Source: Methanobrevibacter sp.
GTDB lineage: Archaea; Methanobacteriota; Methanobacteria; Methanobacteriales; Methanobacteriaceae
DNA length: 6,916 nt
Assembly (NCBI GenBank): GCA_016838945.1
Contig: JADLKP010000118.1
Span: forward strand, 1 to 6,916
Reading direction: 5' to 3'
Position numbers and translations under genes: made by a program. The notes under the pieces were generated by a model, which worked only from the letters and a program-made list of their open reading frames with translations, was not told where the DNA came from and did not search any database. Of this stretch, positions 1 to 5,801 are shown one piece after another; within the stretch, counting starts at the first letter, position 1; every line of letters begins with the position of its first letter.

Positions 1-126
1 TTTTCTATATGAATAGATAATAAAAAAATAATTAACTGAACAATATAATAAAATAATTAATGTTACCAAGTTAAATATTATACATTTATTAAAAAACACT
101 AAACAAAATTCAGAATTATTTAAAAA

Positions 127-136
127 TATTTAAATA
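127..136 (+). promoter_or_regulatory. Candidate TATA box for the SDR gene
   Basis: TATTTAAATA resembles the archaeal TATA box and follows an A-rich stretch that could act as the TFB-binding element. A start site about 25 nt downstream would fall near 158-162, giving a leader of about 40 nt. A second AT-rich candidate lies at about 144-156, so the exact box is uncertain. Confidence 0.5.
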
Positions 137-164
137 CTTAATCCAATATAGTATTAATCACAAT

Positions 165-182
165 ATCATAAAATTTTATGAT
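165..182. repeat. 18-bp perfect palindrome in the SDR leader, possible operator
   Basis: ATCATAAAATTTTATGAT is self-complementary over all 18 positions. It lies just after the predicted transcription start and ends 4 nt before the ribosome-binding site. A dimeric repressor bound here would block the start or early elongation. In RNA it could fold into a weak 7-bp stem with an AAUU loop. The outer TTAATCA (154-160) also matches TGATTAA (179-185). Base composition makes AT-only palindromes common, but this one includes a C-G pair and sits in a telling place. Confidence 0.6.
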
Positions 183-186
183 TAAA

Positions 187-194
187 GAAGGTGA
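187..194 (+). promoter_or_regulatory. Ribosome-binding site of the SDR gene
   Basis: GAAGGTGA contains GGTGA, complementary to the archaeal 16S rRNA 3' end, with a 5-nt spacer to the ATG at 200. It supports that start. Confidence 0.85.
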
Positions 195-199
195 AATAA

Positions 200-943
200 A
201 TGGGTAAACTAGACGGAAAAGTAGCAATTGTTACTGGATCAACTTCAGGTATGGGCCGTTCTACAGCTAAATTATATGCTGAAGAAGGTGCGAAAGTTGT
301 TGTAACTGGAAGAAACGAAGAAAGAGCACAAGCTGTAGTGGATGACATTAAAGCAGATGGTGGAGAAGCATTTGCAGTTATTGCTGATATGGCTAATGTT
401 GACGACATTAAAAAGATCTTTGACGAAACCATGGAAAAATATGGAACTGTCGACATCTTATTCAACAACGCAGGACTTTTAAGCGTAACCCCTCTCTTAG
501 ACATTACCAAAGAAGAATGGGACAAAGTATTTGCAGTTGACGTATACGCACCATTATACTTGACCCAATTAGTAGCTCCTGTAATGAAAGAAAAAGGAAA
601 AGGTGTTGTCATCAACACTTGTTCAGTAGCATCTTATGCTGCACACTTCGGATTTGTAGGATACATCAGCTCAAAACACGCTATTGCTGGTCTTACCAAA
701 TCCATGGCATTTGAACTTGGTCCTGAAATAAGATGTAATGGTATTGCTCCTGGTGCTATCCACACCGCTATGGTAGATAGTATCGGTGGAGTGGAAGCAT
801 TACAAATGATGGTTGATGGAGCACCTATGAAAAGAGTAGGTCAAGGAGAAGATATTGCCGCATTAGCATTATTCCTTGCTTCTGATGAATCTGAATTCGT
901 AGACGGCCAAATCATCAGATGTGACGGTGGATTTGAGTGTTAA
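200..943 (+). CDS. Classical short-chain dehydrogenase/reductase (SDR), probably NADP(H)-linked
   Basis: A soluble 247-residue NAD(P)-dependent oxidoreductase, full length for a classical SDR (about 250). Visible motifs are TGSTSGMG at residues 12-19 (dinucleotide binding), D63 (adenine contact), NNAG at 89-92, catalytic S142, Y155 and K159 (YxxxK), and PG at 184-185. TGR at 36-38, at the end of the second beta strand, favours NADP(H) over NAD(H). The fourth member of the SDR catalytic tetrad, normally Asn, aligns with D114; its spacing of 28 residues to S142 matches FabG. The ATG is fixed by a GAAGGTGA ribosome-binding site ending 5 nt upstream. It resembles FabG and glucose-dehydrogenase-like SDRs, but archaea lack ACP-based fatty acid synthesis, so a fabG label would mislead and the substrate is unknown. 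It is a single-gene unit with its own promoter region and terminator, and it uses more C-ending codons (AAC, GAC, ATC) than the adhesin gene, which may mean higher expression. Family call is very secure; function is not. Confidence 0.95.
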   Translation: MGKLDGKVAIVTGSTSGMGRSTAKLYAEEGAKVVVTGRNEERAQAVVDDIKADGGEAFAVIADMANVDDIKKIFDETMEKYGTVDILFNNAGLLSVTPLLDITKEEWDKVFAVDVYAPLYLTQLVAPVMKEKGKGVVINTCSVASYAAHFGFVGYISSKHAIAGLTKSMAFELGPEIRCNGIAPGAIHTAMVDSIGGVEALQMMVDGAPMKRVGQGEDIAALALFLASDESEFVDGQIIRCDGGFEC

Positions 944-952
944 GTTTTTTAA

Positions 953-993
953 AGTAGTTGGATTTTTATCCTCTACTACTATTTTTATTTTTT
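953..993 (+). terminator. Terminator of the SDR gene
   Basis: An imperfect hairpin begins 9 nt after the stop codon. AGTAG (953-957) pairs with CTACT (973-977) and GGA (960-962) pairs with TCC (969-971), around a T-rich loop. Two T-tracts follow (982-986 and 988-993). In archaea the T-tracts are the main signal and the hairpin may be secondary. Confidence 0.6.
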
Positions 994-1105
994 AATTTCA
1001 ATCTATCTTTGATTAACTATTTTTACAAAAAATTACTTACAAAATTTAAAAAAAAAATTAATTTAAAAAAAAACTATTTTTACAAACGAAAAAAAGAAAA
1101 ATATT
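994..1105. other. AT-rich spacer between convergent genes
   Basis: No gene is visible. It holds A-rich runs that read as T-tracts on the minus strand and can serve as back-up termination for the large gene. A 15-nt direct repeat, AACTATTTTTACAAA, occurs at 1015-1029 and 1072-1086. Confidence 0.5.
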
Positions 1106-1140
1106 AAAAAAACTACTTTTAAAAAAAAACTTCTTTAAGT
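1106..1140 (-). terminator. Terminator of the protease-adhesin gene, overlapping its stop codon
   Basis: On the minus strand ACTT-AAAG-AAGT (1129-1140) forms a 4-bp stem spanning the TAA stop at 1135-1137. A T-run (1121-1129) follows at once, then a second one (1106-1112). The stem is weak, so the T-tracts carry most of the support. Confidence 0.5.
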
Positions 1141-4100
1141 GATTTTAATAGTCCTTCTAATAGTTAATTTTCCATAAGTTAAATAGACTGAATATTTCCC
1201 TTTTCTCAAGTATTTAAGACTTAAAGTAGCTATTCCTTTGGAATTGGTTTTTCTTTTGTATGTTTTGGACTTGAACTTAAATTTAATGTATTTGTTTTTT
1301 AAGATCTTTCCTTTGGAATTAACCAATTTTGCAGTGTATTTAACTGTTTTAGCTCTCTTCTTAGTAAGATTCTTTGCAATGACAGTAGGTTTAACAGTCA
1401 CATTATTCTTTACAGTAAATCCTTTATAAGTAGCTGTAATAGCATACTTATTTGGTTTAGAAGTTATTTTCAGATAAGCGAATCCTTTACTGTCTGTACG
1501 TTTATTATATGTCTTGGCCCTATAAGTGAATTTTACAGTGACGTTCTTTGCAATATTTCCATGGTCATCAAGAACTTTAACTTTATAGTTGGAACCAGAC
1601 CCATAATACATGATCAAATTCTTATTTTCAGTGATTCTGCTTAAGACTTTGATTTTTTGAGTCTTCTCTTCATATGTATTAGAATTCTTGATTTTTACAG
1701 TATAGGTTCCTGGATTAAGCTTTACGTCAATCTTAGCTATTCCATTGGCATCTGTCTTGACATTATATGTTTTTCCTGCAAATACAATGCTTACTGTTGT
1801 ATTCTTTAAAGGATTTGAATCCTTGCCTAAGAATTTTACGCTATACTTTGATCCATAAGTATAATTGCTATATTGAGGGATGATACTTGTCTTGACAGTT
1901 ATGGTTGAAGATCCATTTGATGCAATGTAAAGCTTTTCTCCAATGAATTTGACATTAAACTTATAGCTTCCTGTTTTTAAGCTGATGTTCAAGAAAGCCT
2001 CACCGTTTTCATCTGTAAGCAATGCATTAGTGGAATTGTTTAAAGTGTATTCCAAGACTCTTCCGCCAAGAGGATTCCCATCCTCATCAGTTAGTTTAAG
2101 CTTGTATTCTTTGCCACTTTGATAAACTGTTTCCATATTGTCAAGAATTATAATGGTTCTTCTTGAATCTATGGTGAAATTCATTTCAACATCATCAGCT
2201 TCATAGACTGCATCATAAAGTGAAATTCTAACATTATATGAACCAGAGTTTAAATCAGTCAAATTAATTGATGCAATGCCATCAATAGACTTGATTGTAT
2301 AATTTGCATCAGCTAAATTTATGAAAATGGTTTCATTGATGGAATCGTTAAGGTTAATGTTCACCAATGCAGTATCAAAATCAACAGAAATATCTGCAGT
2401 CATATTTACAGGTATTTTTATTATATCAATGGTTTCATTAGATTTTGAAGAGACATATCCGCAGGCAACAAACTCTGCAAAGATTGTATTCTCTCCCTTC
2501 TCAAAAATGTGACTGATTTTTGCCACCCCATAAGAGACATTCACAGGAATGACAACACCAGATAAGTTAAACAACACCATTCCACAGTTTACCGGGTTTC
2601 CATATTGATTAATGATATGAGCAGTAATGTTTACAGGATTGAATCCGTCATATTCAATATCCAATGAAGTTGCAGTGCCTATTACATCAAATACGGCAAA
2701 TGCCTTAATGCATGCTACCTGTGAGTTGCTGTAATGATGTCCCGGATAATCGTTCCATACTATGCTATAAAGATCAGACCAATTTACACCATCATAACTG
2801 AAGAATGAAATGCCTTCCCTGAAGAATTCGTTATTCAAGCTTACCTTCTCAGCAATAGGGAATCCTGCATCACCAGTAACATTTATCTTGAATACAACTT
2901 CAAATATGTCTCCTTTAATTAAAGGAATATGTTCAAAAAGATCAATGGTCCAATAACCAGGATTTGAGAAACCAGATTTGATTGATTTCAAGACACCATT
3001 CACATATACTGACACTTCCCAATTGCTTGGTTTTTCAAAATAGGTTGAAACTGCGGACAAATACTCATTATCTGTAGCTGTGAAAACGTTCTTATACCAT
3101 ACGGTATCAGTTGTATTGAAGAAATAATCAGTCTTGCCCATGTCATATTGATAATTCTTATCATATTTCATGGTGTCATTCAAGACAATTGCAAAGCATG
3201 CATCAACCACACCAGTTTTAGGACAGCATACATCATAATATGAGACATAGAAATAACCATGGTTCTTTCCCCAATCTCCCCAACTGTTCTTGACTATCCA
3301 AGCACCTTTGCCCGGAGCACCATGTATGCTTATCTCATCGTCCCACCCAACTATGCTTACTGCATGGTCACAGGTTTTATTGGTGCCGTTATAATACATA
3401 TAATAACCAATTTCAGGGTCATTTTTATAAAGGGAATGGTGACTTTCATCATTCATCCTGATTGAAGTGAATACAGCACCATAATTCATAATAGCTTGCT
3501 TGATTATGTCATTATCAGTGAAATTATCCCTTTTTAAGTATATGACATTTTGAACATGCATAAGACTATTTAAGAGTGGAGATAAAATGCTTTTTGGAGA
3601 ATATATATCATCTGCTTCATAGATTGGACCTAGCCAACTTACAAGATAGGCTACACCCATATCATCATATCCTCCGGTGTTGGTTTCCATATCCCAACCA
3701 TAAGGGGAATATAAGGAAGCCAAGTTTTTCATGTTCTCTTCTGAGAAGTCAATCAACTCAGATAAATTTCCACCATTGTTCAATAATTCCAAAATGTCTG
3801 CATATTCAGGGCAATTATAGATCACTCCAGATTGATTCATTTCATAAATAGCTTTAAGTACAGCAGATTCTAGGCTTGATATAGTTGCAAAGGCCCAGCA
3901 ATTTCCACCGGAGCCCTGATTTTTAACTGTACCAACCATACCATAATCTGCCAAATTATAATAGCTTGGAAGAGGATTGTCTAAATCATCATCCAAGTTA
4001 GTTCTGTAGAAAGTATAATTTTCTGCAAGAATGATGAAGTCTGATTTTTCATAGGTGTCATTGTACTGCCTTGCAGAATTGTTTACATATAAATTATTAA

Positions 4101-5067
4101 TTATTGTGTAATTCTTATTATAGAAAGAGTAGATGGCACCTGCTGAAGCATTTGCATAGTTATTTGCAAATTCATTATTGATAATTGAAAAGTCATTCTT
4201 GCTGAAAACAAATATGGCTCCACCTTCATTTGCATGGTTTTCTTCGAATCTGGAGTCTGTAAGGCTCATATTGCCATAAATTTGGTAAATTGCTCCACCA
4301 TAATATTTTGCAGTATTGTTTACAAAATGGCAGTCAGTGATCTTAAAATCAGCATTTGCCCCAAAAATCGCTCCACCATATAGCGCATAATTGTTATAGA
4401 AATTGCAATTGCTTAAAATCACAGCACTGTTCTTATCTGAAGAGCAAATTGCCCCTCCACATGATGTGCCTGAATTGTCAATGACTTTAGCTGTGCCATT
4501 ATAAAAATTAACATTTGAAGCATTCAAAAGTGAACCTTCTCCATTTAAAACAATCGGAAGATTGGCGAATGTAATATTTTCAATATGGAAAAAACCACTG
4601 ACATCAAATGTATAACCACTTAAAGGGTTATTAATTAGTGTATTGGAGGAATCTTGTCCATAAAATGCTATATTCAAGTTATTGATGGACTCAAATGGAG
4701 CAAAATCGTAGGTACCACTAGCAAAATGCATAACTGAATCTGGAATAATCCTTTCACAATTAAGTTCCTTATATGGATTATCGATTGAACCGTTTCCATC
4801 CTCTGCAGCATTTGAATCAAAATAGTAATGATTGCTAGCAGGCTCATTAGGCTCATCTTCATTTAAAGAATCATCTAATCCATCTCCAATAACTGAATCA
4901 TCCAGTGAAATATCTTGATTAATTAAATCATCATTAGCCACATCATAATCAATTAAAGTATCATCTGCCAAATCTGCACTACTTTCAGCAGCAAAACCAG
5001 CAGGAATAATGACCAATAATGATAAAATTATTGATAAAATAATAATTTTATTCATATTTTTTAACAA
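1135..5067 (-). CDS. Secreted adhesin-like protein with papain-family (C1A) cysteine protease domain
   Basis: A 1310-residue exported surface protein. Residues 1-27 are a signal peptide (basic start, hydrophobic core, AGFAA). Residues 28-80 are an acidic linker. Residues 79-330 form a predicted beta-helix with five GGAI-type repeats. Residues 365-625 are a C1A peptidase: Q384 (oxyanion hole) and C390 in NQGSGGNCWAF, H568 in CDHAV, N594 in KNSWG. Residues 636-793 resemble the lectin-like domain that follows C1 peptidases in some clostridia. Residues 797-1310 are six Ig-like repeats, the last two strongly basic. No C-terminal membrane helix or sorting motif is seen, so anchoring may be by the basic tail on pseudomurein (inference). 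No canonical inhibitor propeptide is visible. Methanobrevibacter genomes carry many adhesin-like proteins, a few with protease domains (from memory). I chose the TTG start at 5067 because a GGGGG ribosome-binding site lies 7 nt upstream; the ATG at 5055 has none suitably spaced. Substrate is unknown: self-processing, wall remodelling or attack on neighbours are all possible. Confidence 0.9.
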   Translation of the reverse strand: MLKNMNKIIILSIILSLLVIIPAGFAAESSADLADDTLIDYDVANDDLINQDISLDDSVIGDGLDDSLNEDEPNEPASNHYYFDSNAAEDGNGSIDNPYKELNCERIIPDSVMHFASGTYDFAPFESINNLNIAFYGQDSSNTLINNPLSGYTFDVSGFFHIENITFANLPIVLNGEGSLLNASNVNFYNGTAKVIDNSGTSCGGAICSSDKNSAVILSNCNFYNNYALYGGAIFGANADFKITDCHFVNNTAKYYGGAIYQIYGNMSLTDSRFEENHANEGGAIFVFSKNDFSIINNEFANNYANASAGAIYSFYNKNYTIINNLYVNNSARQYNDTYEKSDFIILAENYTFYRTNLDDDLDNPLPSYYNLADYGMVGTVKNQGSGGNCWAFATISSLESAVLKAIYEMNQSGVIYNCPEYADILELLNNGGNLSELIDFSEENMKNLASLYSPYGWDMETNTGGYDDMGVAYLVSWLGPIYEADDIYSPKSILSPLLNSLMHVQNVIYLKRDNFTDNDIIKQAIMNYGAVFTSIRMNDESHHSLYKNDPEIGYYMYYNGTNKTCDHAVSIVGWDDEISIHGAPGKGAWIVKNSWGDWGKNHGYFYVSYYDVCCPKTGVVDACFAIVLNDTMKYDKNYQYDMGKTDYFFNTTDTVWYKNVFTATDNEYLSAVSTYFEKPSNWEVSVYVNGVLKSIKSGFSNPGYWTIDLFEHIPLIKGDIFEVVFKINVTGDAGFPIAEKVSLNNEFFREGISFFSYDGVNWSDLYSIVWNDYPGHHYSNSQVACIKAFAVFDVIGTATSLDIEYDGFNPVNITAHIINQYGNPVNCGMVLFNLSGVVIPVNVSYGVAKISHIFEKGENTIFAEFVACGYVSSKSNETIDIIKIPVNMTADISVDFDTALVNINLNDSINETIFINLADANYTIKSIDGIASINLTDLNSGSYNVRISLYDAVYEADDVEMNFTIDSRRTIIILDNMETVYQSGKEYKLKLTDEDGNPLGGRVLEYTLNNSTNALLTDENGEAFLNISLKTGSYKFNVKFIGEKLYIASNGSSTITVKTSIIPQYSNYTYGSKYSVKFLGKDSNPLKNTTVSIVFAGKTYNVKTDANGIAKIDVKLNPGTYTVKIKNSNTYEEKTQKIKVLSRITENKNLIMYYGSGSNYKVKVLDDHGNIAKNVTVKFTYRAKTYNKRTDSKGFAYLKITSKPNKYAITATYKGFTVKNNVTVKPTVIAKNLTKKRAKTVKYTAKLVNSKGKILKNKYIKFKFKSKTYKRKTNSKGIATLSLKYLRKGKYSVYLTYGKLTIRRTIKIT
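1138..2679 (-). repeat. Six tandem Ig-like repeats in the protease-adhesin
   Basis: Residues 797-1310 hold six beta-sandwich-like repeats. Each has a degenerate turn motif of the type T-D-x-x-G-x-A; its glycine falls at 847, 930, 1022, 1109, 1195 and 1278, a spacing of 83-92 residues. The motif is clearest in the last four copies and weak in the first two. Such repeats act as stalks or wall-binding modules in prokaryotic adhesins. The basic charge grows towards the C-terminus: residues 1193-1310 contain 34 Lys/Arg and no Asp/Glu. Confidence 0.75.
2689..3162 (-). other. Lectin-like domain after the protease domain
   Basis: Residues 636-793 match my recollection of the lectin-like domain found next to C1 peptidases in clostridia. 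Supporting points are a YQYD start, VWYKNVFTATDNEYLSAVS, a strand pattern ending in W-T-I-D-L, K-G-D-x-F-x-V-V-F-K-I, FFSYDGVNWSDL, and a closing A-C-I-K-A-F. This suggests the protease is targeted to glycans or exopolymer. Carbohydrate binding itself is inferred. Confidence 0.6.
3193..3975 (-). other. C1A (papain-like) peptidase domain with intact catalytic residues
   Basis: Residues 365-625. The domain opens at LPSYYNLADYGM, as mature papain-like enzymes do. Gln384, Cys390, His568 and Asn594 occupy the four active-site positions in correct order and motif context. The papain Cys three residues before the catalytic Cys (in NQGSCGSCW) is Gly387 here, so that conserved disulfide is missing, as in many microbial members. 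Catalytic Cys390 is encoded at 3898-3900. Confidence 0.9.
4078..4530 (-). repeat. Five GGAI-type beta-helix repeats
   Basis: GGAI or its variant AGAI starts at residues 204, 231, 257, 282 and 309, a period of 25-27 residues, separated by F-x-N-N-x-A segments. This resembles the repeat of chlamydial polymorphic membrane proteins and of parallel beta-helix surface proteins. It is likely an elongated adhesive or scaffolding module ahead of the protease. Confidence 0.8.
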
Positions 5068-5074
5068 AAAGTTT

Positions 5075-5079
5075 CCCCC
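5075..5079 (-). promoter_or_regulatory. Ribosome-binding site that favours the TTG start
   Basis: GGGGG can pair with CCUCC of the 16S rRNA tail with one G-U wobble. It lies 7 nt before TTG at 5067 but 19 nt before the ATG at 5055, so it favours the TTG start. Confidence 0.6.
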
Positions 5080-5112
5080 AAAATGTTAATATTATTATTT
5101 TATTTTGTTATT

Positions 5113-5122
5113 ATATATAAAA
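5113..5122 (-). promoter_or_regulatory. Candidate TATA box for the protease-adhesin gene
   Basis: On the minus strand TTTTATATAT is a good archaeal TATA box. A start about 25 nt downstream (near 5091) gives a short leader of roughly 24 nt, enough to include the ribosome-binding site. Flanks are very AT-rich, so neighbouring boxes are possible. Confidence 0.5.
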
Positions 5123-5222
5123 TTATATAAAAAAATTTAATATAATATAAAAAATTAGTCATCAAATTAATTTTTAATCAAACCATAATAAAAAAGAAAA
5201 GAAGAAATAAATAATGTAAAAA

Positions 5223-5280
5223 GAGTAAAAGTAAAAATAAAAAAAATAAAAAACAAGAAAAAGAATTATCCTATTCTTGT
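5223..5280 (-). terminator. Terminator of the small membrane protein gene, overlapping its stop codon
   Basis: Two nested inverted repeats span the TAA at 5266-5268: AAGAAT/ATTCTT (5261-5266 with 5273-5278) and ACAAGAA/TTCTTGT (5253-5259 with 5274-5280). They are alternatives. Downstream the minus strand has runs of six and eight T (5248-5253, 5239-5246). The plus strand has no C from 5185 to 5253, so the RNA tail is free of G. Confidence 0.65.
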
Positions 5281-5640
5281 TTCATTTATAGGCCCATTTT
5301 CAGACCAATAAGCTTCATAGATTCCTGGATCATACTGACCACCAGAAGTGGAAAATACAGAACGATATATAGGACTTCCATATTCATCAACCAATCCGGT
5401 ATCATAATCCTTTTGCCAATCATCATAATGTTTTTTAGATGATTTAGAAGTTTTTAAAGTTGCATTTTTTATATCAGAGCTATTGTCATCATTCACATCA
5501 GATATGTTTAATGTATCATTTGTAACGACATTCTTGACCTCTTCAGTATCATTTGAATTTATTATATAAAATGCACCGGCAAAAATGCCTAAAACTACTA
5601 TTATGGTTAAAATTATTATTAATATCCCCTTATTATCCAT
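5266..5640 (-). CDS. Small single-pass membrane protein with extracellular tail, unknown function
   Basis: A 124-residue protein. Residues 6-27 are one strongly hydrophobic helix (I/L/V-rich) after a short MDNKG start, best read as an uncleaved N-terminal anchor with the rest outside. Residues 28-61 are Asp/Asn-rich and probably disordered, with N-glycosylation sequons at N30, N41, N45, N53 and N59; a sixth is at N119. Residues 63-80 are basic, then acidic and aromatic (K-rich, then YDDWQKDYD). The C-terminal 45 residues look like a small conserved module rich in Tyr and Gly (GSPIYRSV, STSGGQYDPGIYE, YWSENGP, ending RIG). I do not recognise a named family; it resembles small hypothetical proteins of Methanobrevibacter. 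A strong ribosome-binding site (AGGTGA, 5-nt spacer) supports the ATG at 5640. It lies 198 bp upstream of the protease-adhesin on the same strand, but its own terminator suggests a separate unit. Confidence 0.85.
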   Translation of the reverse strand: MDNKGILIIILTIIVVLGIFAGAFYIINSNDTEEVKNVVTNDTLNISDVNDDNSSDIKNATLKTSKSSKKHYDDWQKDYDTGLVDEYGSPIYRSVFSTSGGQYDPGIYEAYWSENGPINETRIG

Positions 5641-5645
5641 TTAAC

Positions 5646-5651
5646 TCACCT
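5646..5651 (-). promoter_or_regulatory. Ribosome-binding site of the small membrane protein gene
   Basis: AGGTGA on the minus strand, 5 nt before the ATG, is a near-ideal match to the 16S rRNA 3' end and shows that this short reading frame is a real gene. Confidence 0.85.
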
Positions 5652-5684
5652 AACAGTTTTAATAAAATTATATCCATGAATCCA

Positions 5685-5694
5685 TATTAATAAA
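5685..5694 (-). promoter_or_regulatory. Candidate TATA box for the small membrane protein gene
   Basis: TTTATTAATA on the minus strand would place the transcription start near 5663 and give a leader of about 23 nt. It is a moderate match in an AT-rich setting. Confidence 0.35.
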
Positions 5695-5700
5695 CAACAT

Positions 5701-5801
5701 AAAAAAAAAATAATAAAAATAACAAAAATGAAAGAAATAAGAAAAATGAAGAGAATGAAAAAAATCAAAAACAATGCAGAAAAATAAGAAATATTAAATA
5801 T
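5701..5801 (-). terminator. T-rich terminator region of argB
   Basis: The 101 bases after the argB stop read on the minus strand as repeated T-tracts, ending in ten T in a row (5701-5710). An AAATA/TATTT stem lies at the stop codon. Several staggered T-tracts without a strong hairpin fit archaeal termination. Confidence 0.5.

Noticed and set aside
166..618. 150-residue reading frame opposite the SDR gene
   Set aside because: It is the antisense shadow of a clear SDR coding sequence, with no ribosome-binding site or recognisable motif.
200..943. Naming the SDR fabG (3-oxoacyl-ACP reductase)
   Set aside because: Archaea of this group lack ACP-dependent fatty acid synthesis, and similarity to FabG is a general SDR property.
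1238..3851. Several plus-strand frames of 63-91 codons opposite the large gene, and one of 97 codons opposite argB (6010-6303)
   Set aside because: All lie antisense to well-supported domains, lack ribosome-binding sites and encode low-quality sequence.
4078..4530. GGAI repeats as a CRISPR or DNA-level repeat array
   Set aside because: The repetition is at the protein level with diverged DNA, in frame within one long gene.
4674..4862. 62-residue minus-strand frame inside the protease-adhesin gene
   Set aside because: It is a shifted frame within the acidic linker and beta-helix coding region, with no sign of a frameshift in the main frame.
5266..5640. Operon of argB, the small membrane protein and the protease-adhesin
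   Set aside because: Gaps of 161 and 198 bp hold strong T-tracts and separate TATA-like boxes, so independent transcription is more likely.
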